Notes: generated by a model not told the origin, from the letters alone. A stretch of 64,000 bases of DNA from Bacteroidales bacterium (GCA_030683155.1 JAUXMV010000099.1:1-64000), one strand, 5' to 3'; shown: positions 7,254 to 16,241, numbered from the stretch's first letter. Numbers and translations: made by a program.

Positions 7254-10200
7254 TTAAGATTTTAATTTAACGAAACGTTTCAGAATAACCCTGTCTTCAA
7301 CATTGGCTTTGATAAAATATACCCCGGGAGAAAGCGCAGAAACATCCAGCAATAGCCTTGATTTTATTTCAGTCTGCATTAATTTTTTACCATCAGTTGA
7401 ATACAACCCGATGGTTACAGGCAAATTACTTTCAAAAATTATGTTAAGCGTTGTTTCGGCCGGGTTAGGGAACACCTGAAGCATATTTGAAATTTCCTCC
7501 AGACCGGTGGCATCAGGCGCTAACGAAATAATACGTGACAATCCTTCATGACTGTATGTTCCCTGATTGGGCAGAGAAGCATCATATGCTGCCAGCAAAT
7601 CGTAGTAGAAACCTGTTGATTGCTGTCTGAGTTTGAGCGAAACGGCTTCACCGCCGCCGAAACCATCTGTCACGCTGCTTAAAGTGTCGTTCCCAAAGAG
7701 TGCGAGTGAATGGGCCTGTGAAGGATCATTGACAACGAGCTTTCCGGCTGCAAGACCCGCTTGTGTAAAGGCAAAAATTTCATCGCCTGAAAAAGCAAAA
7801 TCAAGCGTGCCTGCTGCAAAAGCAATGATATGGGTGTTGGCAGTAACAGTAACCACATTGTTGAGGGTTTCTGTTAGTGTAGACGTCTTTTGCGTTCTGC
7901 AAGGAGGAAACTGCAGCGAAAACGATTGCGTGCTTTTGAGTAAATAGGCCTTTCCGGGGCTGAGTGCCTGAAGGCCTGTAATGCCTTCTGAAGGCCAGTA
8001 AACATTGTTGCTGCCGGTTTCCTTCACAATAATTACTTGGTTGCCAACATTTTGCAGTAGCTCAACAAGCTGAACTTCGCAATCAGAAAGCACCGGAATC
8101 AGGTTCCAACCCTCCGCAATATTGATTGTGTTTGAAGCTTCTGCAAGTCCGGCGATGGTAAAGCTTGTTGGATTTTCGACCTTTATTTTATACCCTTTCA
8201 CAGCGTTCCAGTTTCCAATTGTGTTGATTCCCTGCTGAGGAAGATAAATGCCGTCAAGTGATTGTACAGCAATAAGATTTCCATTCAAAGGGGAAAAAAG
8301 CGCAGATAATTCTGTCTCTGCGGGAATTACATAGCTTGAGAGGCTGTTCCATCCGGCATAAAGAAGCGTGTTTTGAGCAAGAAATCCTCCAACGGTTGAA
8401 ATTTGGAAGTCGTCGATATACATGCCATCCTTTACGACAGAATTATCGCTGGTGAAACGAAAGCGCAGCTGCACATATGGCTGGCCGATATAGCTGTTCA
8501 ATGAATAGGTTTTCAGTTGCCAGCTGTTTTGTGTCCCGTTAAATGTTGCAATTGAGGTCCAGTTATTTCCATTTGTGGTGGCTTCAAGATACATATAGTC
8601 ATAATTGGCTTCCAGATCGTATCTTGTCCGGAATGAGAGGTTTGCCGAAGTGAAACCAAGGCTTAGATTGAAAGGTCGGAGATAAGCGTAGCTCACCACA
8701 CCATTTCCATAGTTTCCGGTCGGGCTTTCAGAAATAGAATGCGAGGGCGAGTAGGACTGCACTGTAGTCAATCCCCATGTATCGGTGAATTCCCAGTAGG
8801 GGGCGCCTGCTTCAAAATCAATCATCAAAGGAAGTGCCATCGGTGGCATTGGGATTGCTGTCACAGCATTTGAAGGTGATGATTCAATTCCCTCTTCTCC
8901 ATAAACAGCCGTTACATAATATATATAAGGTGTGCCATTTTGCACTTCGAGATCAAAATAGCGGTTATTCGTGGTTGTGGCAAACAATTGATTGTCTCTA
9001 TAGATATTGAAACCAGCGGCATCGGGTATCTCGCCCCAGTTAAGCTCAACCATTCTGTCACCTGCCAGAGCACTGAATTGAGCAGGTGCTTTGAGTTGGT
9101 TGGCCATGGTAATCATGGCGGCCATTGAAGCCTGAGTGAAAACTCCAGCCTGAACAGCACTGTTATAGCTAAGGCCAACAATATCATTGGATGTATGGAT
9201 ATAAGGACTGTAATCAGGCACGGCTTCAAAAGGGAAAATGCCCATGAAACCATTGTTGTTAAAGGAAGTGTGGTCGCTGTCTCCACCGGATAAAAATCCA
9301 GGTTCTACGATAAATTGTGGCAGATAGGTTGAGCAAACTTCGGTATAAAAGCTTGCAAGCGGCTGTGCAAAAGAGGGATAAATCAAAGAAGTTCTGAGCG
9401 CAATATTTCCCGGCTTCAGGTATCCGATCATATCGAGGTTGTAATAACCAAGAATATTCATTCCCTGATTTGCTGCTCTGGAAGCGTATGCAGCACTTCC
9501 ATACAAGCCATACTCTTCGCCCGAGAAAGCACAAAAGACAATGGTACGGTCAAAGCTGTACTGACTCATAATGCGTGCAATTTCCATCACGCCGGCTGTT
9601 CCGGAAGCATTGTCATCAGCGCCGGGGGCAGCACTGGAATTACTGTAAGAATCGTAATGACCTCCACAAATAATGTATTCATTGGGATATTTTGTGCCGG
9701 GCAAAGTAGCAATCACATTATCGCTGGCGCTGCCACTGGGCATATTGAAATCCATCACCTCAACAGCAAGTCCCATGGCAAGAAACTGATCTCTAATCCA
9801 GTTTTGAGCTGCTACACTTTGAGGGTGATAAGCATTTCGTGTTCCATAATCCTGCAGATGCTGAACGGTAGCGGTGATGTTTTGAGGAACGACTTGAGCA
9901 ATAAGTTGTTCTGTAAAAGGATCAGGGGATAAAATCCTGCTTACGGAAAAGGCGCTTGCATCCGGTAATTTTACCAAAGTTGGCTGAATGCGCACCAAAC
10001 CGTCATTTTTAAAAGGTTGCAATTGACCAAAAACAGATTCATCCATGGAACCGATCAGAAAGTTTTTATCTGTATGCAAGACATTCAGGTTTGAAGTTTT
10101 TTGAGACATATAATTCTGAACTTCCTTTTGTTCGATAAAGACCAGATAATAGCTTTTGTCTGACTGCCATGCCTGCTCATCGAGGACAATATGTTCTTCT

Positions 10201-10394
10201 TTTGGGGCAAAACTGACTGTTGCAATCACAAATGCATCGCTGTAATAATGTACATCAAATGCGGGATTGGCAACCAATTGCTGTGCATGTTCAGGATTGG
10301 AAGTTTTAACTAAAATAAGTTTTCCGGCCATGAGGATGTTGCCGATAAACAAGGCCAGAATAATCAGTAAGATCTTTTTTTGAAGGAGTTTCAT
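7254..10394 (-). CDS. Secreted M28-family zinc aminopeptidase with T9SS sorting domain
   Basis: Extracellular metallopeptidase exported by Sec and then by the type IX system. From the ATG at 10394: signal peptide (about 1-24), a propeptide-like region, then the M28 domain. The two-zinc ligands are visible in ICGGHYDSY, GADDNASG, FSGEEYG, LDMIGY and GGDSDHTSF. A fibronectin type III domain follows (PAQFSALAGDRMVELNWGEI), then a jelly-roll-like region (LMIDFEAGAPYWEF), a further beta domain and a C-terminal type A sorting domain (LQVFPNPAETTLNIIF ... YSTDGKK ... LSPGVYFIKA ... KRFVKLK). The annotated upstream Met at 10415 would put seven residues before the signal peptide, so 10394 is preferred. 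Peptide specificity is unknown. Confidence 0.9.
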   Translation of the reverse strand: MKLLQKKILLIILALFIGNILMAGKLILVKTSNPEHAQQLVANPAFDVHYYSDAFVIATVSFAPKEEHIVLDEQAWQSDKSYYLVFIEQKEVQNYMSQKTSNLNVLHTDKNFLIGSMDESVFGQLQPFKNDGLVRIQPTLVKLPDASAFSVSRILSPDPFTEQLIAQVVPQNITATVQHLQDYGTRNAYHPQSVAAQNWIRDQFLAMGLAVEVMDFNMPSGSASDNVIATLPGTKYPNEYIICGGHYDSYSNSSAAPGADDNASGTAGVMEIARIMSQYSFDRTIVFCAFSGEEYGLYGSAAYASRAANQGMNILGYYNLDMIGYLKPGNIALRTSLIYPSFAQPLASFYTEVCSTYLPQFIVEPGFLSGGDSDHTSFNNNGFMGIFPFEAVPDYSPYIHTSNDIVGLSYNSAVQAGVFTQASMAAMITMANQLKAPAQFSALAGDRMVELNWGEIPDAAGFNIYRDNQLFATTTNNRYFDLEVQNGTPYIYYVTAVYGEEGIESSPSNAVTAIPMPPMALPLMIDFEAGAPYWEFTDTWGLTTVQSYSPSHSISESPTGNYGNGVVSYAYLRPFNLSLGFTSANLSFRTRYDLEANYDYMYLEATTNGNNWTSIATFNGTQNSWQLKTYSLNSYIGQPYVQLRFRFTSDNSVVKDGMYIDDFQISTVGGFLAQNTLLYAGWNSLSSYVIPAETELSALFSPLNGNLIAVQSLDGIYLPQQGINTIGNWNAVKGYKIKVENPTSFTIAGLAEASNTINIAEGWNLIPVLSDCEVQLVELLQNVGNQVIIVKETGSNNVYWPSEGITGLQALSPGKAYLLKSTQSFSLQFPPCRTQKTSTLTETLNNVVTVTANTHIIAFAAGTLDFAFSGDEIFAFTQAGLAAGKLVVNDPSQAHSLALFGNDTLSSVTDGFGGGEAVSLKLRQQSTGFYYDLLAAYDASLPNQGTYSHEGLSRIISLAPDATGLEEISNMLQVFPNPAETTLNIIFESNLPVTIGLYSTDGKKLMQTEIKSRLLLDVSALSPGVYFIKANVEDRVILKRFVKLKS

Positions 10395-10510
10395 TAGATG
10401 AAGGTATTTTACCATTAAAAGATTAACCCTGCAAAGGTAAAGTTTATGATTTTAACAGCAGGTTAAATAAAGTAATAATGAGCAGAAAAATCAGAATTCC
10501 GGCCACAGGG

Positions 10511-11545
10511 CTACTCGATCGTCATTTCACCGCGGATAGGTTTTTGCAGCAGTTCAATGATGCGCTCTTTCGGATAATCCTCCCCAATGAGGTACATCAA
10601 TTTGCTCAAAGCCGATTCTGTAGTGATGTCAAAGCCTCCGATGACTCCGATGCGACCGAGATCGAGGCTGGTTTCGTATTTGCCAAGCTCGACCGAACCC
10701 GATTTGCATTGCGTTACATTATATATAAGGAGTCCGCCTTTGATGGCTTCTTCAAGGCTGTTGAGAAACCAGGCATCTGTTGGTGCATTGCCTGAGCCAA
10801 AAGTTTCGAGAATAAGCGCCTTTAGACCCGGAATGGCCAGGGTGCTTTTAACAACATTTTCTGAGATTCCCGGAAAGAGTTTCAAAATGGTTACATTGAA
10901 ATCGAGTTTTGTATGCACCTTGAGCTTTTTAAAGTTAGGCTTTAAAATGTTATTTCTGTTGAAACGGATATGAACACCTACCTCAGCCAAAAGCGGGTAG
11001 TTTCCGGAAACAAAGGCATTGAAGAGCTCCGCGTTGAATTTGGTTGTACGGTTGCCACGCATGAGCTGATTTTTAAAAAAGATTGCAACTTCAGGAACTG
11101 TGGCCACATTGTCGTCTTTTGAAGCAGCAATTTCGATGGATGTCAGAAAATTTTCACGTCCGTCGGTACGAATCACGCCCATAGGCAGTTGCGAGCCGGT
11201 AAGGATGACCGGCTTGTTCAGGTTTTCGAGCATAAAACTCAAAGCGGAAGCCGTGTAAGCCATTGTATCTGAGCCATGAAGCACAACAAAACCATCATAA
11301 TTCTCATATTTATCTTCAATGATCTCAGCCAGTCTGATCCAAAATGACGGTTTCATGTTGGATGAATCCACGAGTGGTTCAAACGAAAAAAAATCAATGC
11401 GGTAGTCGAATCTCTTCAGGATTGGCATCTGTTCGTAGATGTTTCCGAAATTGAAAGGGACAAGTGCACCCGTGGCAGGGTCTTGTGTCATTCCGATGGT
11501 TCCGCCCGTATAAATTACGAGCAGTGATATTTTTTCTTCTGTCAT
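10511..11545 (-). CDS. ansA: Type I (cytoplasmic) L-asparaginase
   Basis: Hydrolyses L-asparagine to aspartate and ammonia. 344 residues, no signal peptide, the normal length for type I enzymes. Both catalytic threonine motifs are present: VIYTGGTIGMT near residue 13 and VLHGSDTMAYTASALSF near residue 90. The conserved TGSQLPMG and ESALSKLMYLIG motifs are also there. The start ATG overlaps the stop of the upstream TatD gene by four bases (ATGA), so the two are translationally coupled. The coupling to TatD looks organisational; no common pathway is apparent. Confidence 0.93.
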   Translation of the reverse strand: MTEEKISLLVIYTGGTIGMTQDPATGALVPFNFGNIYEQMPILKRFDYRIDFFSFEPLVDSSNMKPSFWIRLAEIIEDKYENYDGFVVLHGSDTMAYTASALSFMLENLNKPVILTGSQLPMGVIRTDGRENFLTSIEIAASKDDNVATVPEVAIFFKNQLMRGNRTTKFNAELFNAFVSGNYPLLAEVGVHIRFNRNNILKPNFKKLKVHTKLDFNVTILKLFPGISENVVKSTLAIPGLKALILETFGSGNAPTDAWFLNSLEEAIKGGLLIYNVTQCKSGSVELGKYETSLDLGRIGVIGGFDITTESALSKLMYLIGEDYPKERIIELLQKPIRGEMTIE

Positions 11546-12318
11546 TGTACACTAAGGTTAAATAGGCTGATCGCATTTTTTGTTGTGATTTCAGCGATGG
11601 TTATGATGCTTTGCAGTTTTACTTCTGCAAGTTTAGAGGCAATTTCAAAAATGTAGGCACTTTCATTTCTTTTACCACGGTAAGGAACAGGCGGCAAAAA
11701 TGGCGCATCGGTTTCAAGCAAAAGACTTGTGAGCGGCACCGCTTTGATGGCTTCGGGCAGGGTTGACTTTTTGTAGGTGAGCACCCCTCCTATTCCCATG
11801 TAGAACCCAAGATCCATGATTCGCCGGGCATCTTCACTACTGCCTGAAAAGCAATGAAAAACTCCTTTCAGGCGGCCATCCTGTGCCTCTTCCACCAAAT
11901 CGAAAATCATTGGAAAGGCTTCCCGGGTGTGAATGACAATGGGCAGTCCCAAATCCTTCGCCCATTCCATCTGCAGACGTAAAGCTTTGATTTGATGTTC
12001 GAGAAAAGTCTTATCCCAATAAAGATCAATACCGATCTCTCCAATTGCAACGACTTTTTGATTTTTCAGTGCAGCCTCAATGGCTTGCAACTGAATTTCA
12101 AAATCAGCGCCAACGGATGTTGGATGCAGCCCCAGCATCGGAAAGCAGTTGTTGGGATATTTGTGGCAAAGCTCTGACAAGGGCTTCATACTTTGCATGT
12201 CGATGTTGGGCAACAACATTGTTGTTATGCCGCGTTCAACGGCCCGCTGAACCATGGCATCACGGTCGGCGTCAAAGTTTTCCAGGTAAAGGTGACAGTG
12301 TGTATCTATGAATTGCAT
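11542..12318 (-). CDS. tatD: TatD-family metal-dependent hydrolase/DNase
   Basis: TIM-barrel metallohydrolase, 258 residues. Family members are 3'-5' DNases or phosphodiesterases involved in DNA turnover and quality control. Metal and catalytic residues are all visible in order: DTHCHLY (HxH) at the N-terminus, VAIGEIGIDLYW (Glu), VIHTREAF (His), FHCFSGS (His) and LLETDAPFL (Asp). Followed by ansA with a four-base overlap. Whether it acts on DNA or on D-aminoacyl-tRNA is not decided by sequence. Confidence 0.92.
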   Translation of the reverse strand: MQFIDTHCHLYLENFDADRDAMVQRAVERGITTMLLPNIDMQSMKPLSELCHKYPNNCFPMLGLHPTSVGADFEIQLQAIEAALKNQKVVAIGEIGIDLYWDKTFLEHQIKALRLQMEWAKDLGLPIVIHTREAFPMIFDLVEEAQDGRLKGVFHCFSGSSEDARRIMDLGFYMGIGGVLTYKKSTLPEAIKAVPLTSLLLETDAPFLPPVPYRGKRNESAYIFEIASKLAEVKLQSIITIAEITTKNAISLFNLSVQ

Positions 12319-12399
12319 GGGGCAAAATTAGGGGTTTTTCAGTTATTTCTGAATGATCTTTTTAAAGGTAGAGAGTGGTCTTATTATGATGGGCCAGTT

Positions 12400-12771
12400 T
12401 CAAATTATGACTCTTTTAAGTCCATTTTTAAGTGCAGTGGTCTGAAAATTTAGAAGCAACCCCAGTTTATAATTCCCTAATCTTAAATAAGTAAGAACCT
12501 GAGCGGTATGAACATCGCTAAATGCCTCAACAGTTTTAATTTCTACAACTACCTTTTCTTCGACTAACAAATCAATCCTATAGCCGTGATCAAGCTTAAC
12601 TTCTTTATAAACAATTGGCATTGGTTTTTCTTTTTGAACCTTTAAACCGGCTTGCTTAATTTCATAATACAAACATTCTTGATATGCAGACTCCAATAAG
12701 CCTGGCCCTAATTGTTTATGTACCTCAATGGCACATCCAATAATCAGTTTAGATAATTCATTTTCGCTCAT
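12400..12771 (-). CDS. GxxExxY protein (PD-(D/E)XK-like fold)
   Basis: 123-residue member of the GxxExxY family, named for the motif seen here as GPGLLESAYQECL near residue 24. The central YRIDLLVEEKVVVEIK segment has the D-x(n)-ExK layout of PD-(D/E)XK nucleases. Biochemical function is not established for the family. It is a single gene with long flanks; its upstream side abuts the ATAGCTAT-centred palindromes at 12.8-13.2 kb, an association I have the impression is recurrent in Bacteroidota. No partner gene is present. Confidence 0.88.
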   Translation of the reverse strand: MSENELSKLIIGCAIEVHKQLGPGLLESAYQECLYYEIKQAGLKVQKEKPMPIVYKEVKLDHGYRIDLLVEEKVVVEIKTVEAFSDVHTAQVLTYLRLGNYKLGLLLNFQTTALKNGLKRVII

Positions 12772-12790
12772 AAAAAATCATTTTTATTTG

Positions 12791-13215
12791 TGAAACTTGG
12801 TGTATAATATAAGTGGTGGTTATTTGTGCAATAGCTATGTCACAAAGTTACACAAAGAATCGCAGAGCAGCACAAAGAGTTGATGATTTCAGAACCTTCA
12901 ATGCATTAAAAAAAATTTTTGGTCCATTTTCACTCATAAAATCATTTCTTCTCTGTGATACTTTGTGCCTTTGTGTCGCTCCGTGTAATAGCTATGGCTC
13001 AAAGTTGCGCAAAGAATCAAACAGTTGCATAAAGAGTTAGTCTCAGAATCAATAAAGACAATCCTCTTCAGGAAGTCAAAAAAAGAATCAACCCATTTTC
13101 GCTCAAAAGAATTCACTTTTTCTTTGTGGACCTTTGTGCCTCCTTTGTGGCGCTTTGTGCAATAGCTATGGCACAAAGTTGCGCAAAGAAGACACAGAGT
13201 TGCACAAAGAGATAA
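12791..13215. repeat. Three imperfect palindromes centred on ATAGCTAT
   Basis: Three related units have the perfect 8-mer ATAGCTAT as centre (12831-12838, 12988-12995, 13162-13169). On the left each has spaced copies of CTTTGTG, and on the right spaced copies of CACAAAG (for example CACAAAGTTGCGCAAAGAA). The right arm is nearly the reverse complement of the left, so each unit could fold into a long imperfect hairpin of about 95 bases. The left arm of the first unit is the most degenerate. Unit-to-unit distances are 157 and 174 bases. No open frame of quality crosses the region. Confidence 0.7.
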
Positions 13216-13243
13216 TGTATGCCTAATCAGAAATCAACCCCGA

Positions 13244-13335
13244 TTTTGCCGGATTTCTAAGTGTTTTCAAATTCACCGGCTCCACGGCACCGCGTTTGGG
13301 CGGGCTCACGCGCTGCGTTTATGTAGCATTATGCG
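13244..13335 (+). repeat. 92-bp direct repeat, copy 1
   Basis: Runs from TTTTGCCGGATTTCTAAGTG to GTAGCATTATGCG. One mismatch to the copy at 13568-13659. More G+C-rich than the surrounding DNA (CGCGTTTGGGCGGGCTCACG). The short open frames that cross it are not credible genes. Confidence 0.8.
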
Positions 13336-13493
13336 ATGAGATAAACATTTTTTAGAGCCCTCGTTCGGCATAGTTTGCAAAATATTGCTACAATCTATTG
13401 GTTTTCTGTCTGTTGAAATCAAAGTTTTTCTATTTGTCCTTTTGTTTCGGCAAAAGGACGAAAACCATTTGCCCAAACGATGGCTCACGCGCT

Positions 13494-13524
13494 GCTTTGA
13501 AAACACAAGAAATCCTAGCAAAAA
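13494..13524 (-). repeat. Inverted partial copy of the 92-bp repeat
   Basis: Reverse complement reads TTTTTGCTAGGATTTCTTGT then GTTTTCAAAGC, closely matching the first 31 bases of the two direct copies. Just before it, GGCTCACGCGCTGC (13481-13495) matches the other end of the repeat in direct orientation. The segment is therefore a rearranged mosaic of the same element. Confidence 0.55.
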
Positions 13525-13567
13525 GGTGGACTCTACTGCGTACGAGTCCAAACGGCCTCTGGGCCGT

Positions 13568-13659
13568 TTTTGCCGGATTTCTAAGTGTTTTCAAATTCAC
13601 CGGCTCCACGGTACCGCGTTTGGGCGGGCTCACGCGCTGCGTTTATGTAGCATTATGCG
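13568..13659 (+). repeat. 92-bp direct repeat, copy 2
   Basis: Second near-identical copy, 324 bases after the first. Preceded by a small hairpin AAACGGCC-tctg-GGCCGTTT at about 13549-13569. No gene is associated with either copy. Confidence 0.8.
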
Positions 13660-13853
13660 TTGGATTGAACATTTTGGAGACTGCTGTCCTTCGATTCCCC
13701 GTTTGGCGGAGTTTGTTACTGCTTCTTATCGAATTAGTTGCAAACATCGATGAACAAAGGTATTCTTTGTGAACCTTCTATGTTGAAAAACAAACCTCTG
13801 CAATTCAAAATAAGATATAGCCTTGGCAAGGCTTAGGATTTATTTGTTTGCAT

Positions 13854-13861
13854 TACCTTTG
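13854..13861 (+). promoter_or_regulatory. -7 box upstream of the GT9 gene
   Basis: TACCTTTG fits TAnnTTTG. Because it overlaps the first possible TTG codon (13848), transcription would begin after that codon, supporting the TTG at 13881 as start. A convincing upstream TTTG element was not found. Confidence 0.4.
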
Positions 13862-13880
13862 CCATAAATCGGGAATCAAT

Positions 13881-14885
13881 TTGAAAAAAATCCTTGTCAT
13901 GCGTTTCAGTTCTATCGGCGACATCGTGCTAACGAGTCCTGTGATCCGTTGCCTAAAACAACAATTGCCGGAAATCGAGATTCATGTGTTGACAAAAGAA
14001 AGCAACAGGCAGCTGTTTGATTCAAACCCACATATATATAAGGTGTATTCTTTCTCTGAAAAAAGAAATCTTTCTGAGATTATCGGCTTGCTCAAACAGG
14101 AAAAATATGATCATGTAGTCGATCTTCACAGAAACCTGCGTTCTCTTCGGGTAAAAATGGCACTCAGCATTCCATCGACAAGTTTTCCCAAACTCAATTT
14201 CAGGAAATATTTGCTGGTTCAATTCAAATGGGATATCATGCCTGAAATCCATATTGTGGATCGGTATTTTGAAGCCGTAAAATCTTTGGGTGTTAAAAAC
14301 GACAATGAAGGTCTTGATTTCTTTATTCCGGAGCATGAAATATTTGATCCAGAACTGCTGCCGACTCACTTCCGCAATGGCTACCATGCTGTAGTGTTGG
14401 GCGGACAGCATAAAACGAAGATTCTGCCTGCCGAGAAAGTCATTGAAGTGGCCGGAAAGCTAGATAAACCTGTCATTTTACTTGGTGGTGCCGAGGATGT
14501 TGAACGCGCTGAACAGATTCTACAATCGCTGGGTGAAAAAGCATTGAACAAATGCGGAAAACTTTCTCTTTTTCAATCAGCACTCATCGTAAAAAATGCC
14601 TTGTCGGTGCTGACAAACGACACCGGTTTGATGCATATCGCTGCTGCATTTCGTAAAAATATCGTATCTGTTTGGGGCAATACCGTGCCTGAGCTTGGAA
14701 TGTATCCTTATATGCCAAACCATTCAGAACGTTTCGTTATCATTGAAAACAAAACCTTGAAATGCAGACCATGCAGCAAAATCGGTTTTAAGGAGTGCCC
14801 AAAAGGACATTTCAAATGCATGAACGACCATGATACCAAAGAAATAGCTTCTCAATTATTTCTTTTAGGTAAGCAAAATGGATAG
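13881..14885 (+). CDS. Glycosyltransferase family 9 (heptosyltransferase-like)
   Basis: ADP-heptose:LPS heptosyltransferase-type enzyme of outer-membrane polysaccharide synthesis, about 334 residues from a TTG start. The N-terminus (L/M)KKILVMRFSSIGDIVL is the family signature. The C-terminal nucleotide-sugar domain has ILLGGAEDVERAEQI and the family motif LTNDTGLMHIAAA, followed by VSVWGNT and a Cys-rich tail (CRPCSKIGFKECPKGHFKCM) usual in Bacteroidota homologues. A TTG 33 bases upstream would overlap the promoter box; the next ATG (13899) would cut into the first beta strand. Acceptor sugar not predictable. Confidence 0.88.
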   Translation: MKKILVMRFSSIGDIVLTSPVIRCLKQQLPEIEIHVLTKESNRQLFDSNPHIYKVYSFSEKRNLSEIIGLLKQEKYDHVVDLHRNLRSLRVKMALSIPSTSFPKLNFRKYLLVQFKWDIMPEIHIVDRYFEAVKSLGVKNDNEGLDFFIPEHEIFDPELLPTHFRNGYHAVVLGGQHKTKILPAEKVIEVAGKLDKPVILLGGAEDVERAEQILQSLGEKALNKCGKLSLFQSALIVKNALSVLTNDTGLMHIAAAFRKNIVSVWGNTVPELGMYPYMPNHSERFVIIENKTLKCRPCSKIGFKECPKGHFKCMNDHDTKEIASQLFLLGKQNG

Positions 14886-14960
14886 CCTCTACTGGAATCG
14901 AAAAGTGACAGATTTTCACTTTTACAGTCTGATCTTTTGAAAAAACCAGGATTTTATATC

Positions 14961-15359
14961 TCAGAACTTCTTTTTATGGTAGTCAAAGGTCACACTATCG
15001 CGAAAAGCACGGATTCGCAGTGCAATGTGCAGAAAGATATCAAGCTGTTGGTTTGTAATCCATTGTATGGCAGGCTGACTTCCATTTACAGCATCAGCAA
15101 GGTATACGAGCAGTTCAAACTGATGTTGCAAGAGCCATTCGCGGGCTTTTGGCTGCCGATCGATGGCACCGTCGAGAGCGGCCAAATGAAAAAAACCATT
15201 TTTCATGAGCCAGTTAAAAGCATCATCGCTGCCACGAATAGCACTGCTTAAAGCGCCAAGTTCAGGATAGCCATTTTTCATAAGCCAGTCAAAAAACTGA
15301 TCGCCTTCATTGAAGGTTTCGGCAAAAGCCATCAGAATTTTCACCGGATATGCATTCAT
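14961..15359 (-). CDS. Small protein of four 25-residue helical repeats
   Basis: 132 residues from the ATG at 15359 (an in-frame TTG lies two codons upstream). Unrecognised family, but the sequence is an internal tandem array. Residues 22-46, 47-71, 72-96 and 97-121 align without gaps on the pattern xxxWLxxxxxxxLxxLxxAIxxxxx (FFDWLMKNGYPELGALSSAI, AFNWLMKNGFFHLAALDGAI, AREWLLQHQFELLVYLADAV, AIQWITNQQLDIFLHIALRI). Each unit looks like a helix pair, so the fold is probably a short alpha solenoid used for binding. No signal peptide or membrane segment. It lies 14 bases upstream of the convergent end of nothing and directly before the radical SAM gene stop, likely co-transcribed behind that gene. 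Confidence 0.65.
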   Translation of the reverse strand: MNAYPVKILMAFAETFNEGDQFFDWLMKNGYPELGALSSAIRGSDDAFNWLMKNGFFHLAALDGAIDRQPKAREWLLQHQFELLVYLADAVNGSQPAIQWITNQQLDIFLHIALRIRAFRDSVTFDYHKKKF

Positions 15360-15373
15360 CGTCAAAACACTAT

Positions 15374-16153
15374 TTAAGCAAAAACATCTGCTTCTATACC
15401 TGCCATCCTAACTTTTGCGGCGATGGATTCAAGTTCTTCACTACTAATTTTTTCGATATCGGCCTGAGGAGTATCGCGCTCAATGGCATAAATCATGACA
15501 GAACGCGGGTTTACAATCTTCAGTTTTTCCAGCCACGAATTAACCTCTTCCTCTGTTGTATTATCAAAGCTTTTTCCATTGTTGGAACCTCTCAGAAAAA
15601 GCGTTTGTATGATAATGTTTCCACTGAAACGTTTGAGTTGCTCGATATATTCTGAAAGTCTGAATGCCTTAAGAGGCATGTTGATGCTTCGGATAATTTC
15701 TTCATTTCCACCATCAAGTTTCAAAATGTTGTTATCCACCATGTTGAGTGCTTCCACAACTACCTGATTTTTCAGCATACTGCCGTTTGACAACACACTC
15801 ACCCTGGCTTTTGGCGCCAATCTGTCGCGCAGCTGAAGGGTGTTTTTAATGATTTCAGCAAACTGCGGATGCAGGGTGGGTTCGCCGTTGCCGGCAAAAG
15901 TGATGCTGTCAGGCTCCAATAGAGTACCATGCAATTCGATTAATTTCTGCTCAAGCAGGTCATTCAGTTCCTTTGGTTCGGGCAATTTAATTTTAAGACT
16001 GTTTCTGTTTTTTGTCCAGCCACATTCGCAGTAAACACAGTTATAGCTGCAAAATTTGCTGTGTGTTGGTAAAAGATTGACGCCAAGTGAAACACCAAGG
16101 CGGCGGCTTCGGACAGGGCCAAAAATTAAATCATCAAAAAGGAAAACAGGCAT
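15374..16153 (-). CDS. Radical SAM protein
   Basis: Radical S-adenosylmethionine enzyme of 259 residues. The iron-sulfur cluster motif CxxxCxxC is Cys35, Cys39 and Cys42 in FCSYNCVYCECGW. The SAM-binding GNGEPTLHPQF motif follows near residue 107. The opening IFGPVRSRRLGVSLGVNLLP is typical of the COG0731-like group found in anaerobes and Bacteroidota. The substrate is not known for this group. No accessory domain (SPASM, TRAM, B12) is present. Probably transcribed with the 25-residue-repeat protein 14 bases downstream. Confidence 0.9.
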   Translation of the reverse strand: MPVFLFDDLIFGPVRSRRLGVSLGVNLLPTHSKFCSYNCVYCECGWTKNRNSLKIKLPEPKELNDLLEQKLIELHGTLLEPDSITFAGNGEPTLHPQFAEIIKNTLQLRDRLAPKARVSVLSNGSMLKNQVVVEALNMVDNNILKLDGGNEEIIRSINMPLKAFRLSEYIEQLKRFSGNIIIQTLFLRGSNNGKSFDNTTEEEVNSWLEKLKIVNPRSVMIYAIERDTPQADIEKISSEELESIAAKVRMAGIEADVFA

Positions 16154-16241
16154 TCTTCATTTTTTTGGCAAAAATAGCTGATTTATCCGGTGCCTTTTCT
16201 CATGTCCTCAAAAAACAATGAAGCCAAGCGGCTAAAAAGAT

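Noticed and set aside
12791-13215. Repeats considered as a CRISPR array
   Set aside because: Units are palindromic, unequal in spacing (157 and 174 bases), lack unique short spacers and have no cas genes nearby.
13306-13772. Several overlapping open frames of 60-125 codons on both strands
   Set aside because: They are generated by the GC-rich 92-bp repeats and duplicate each other in different frames; no real gene is supported.
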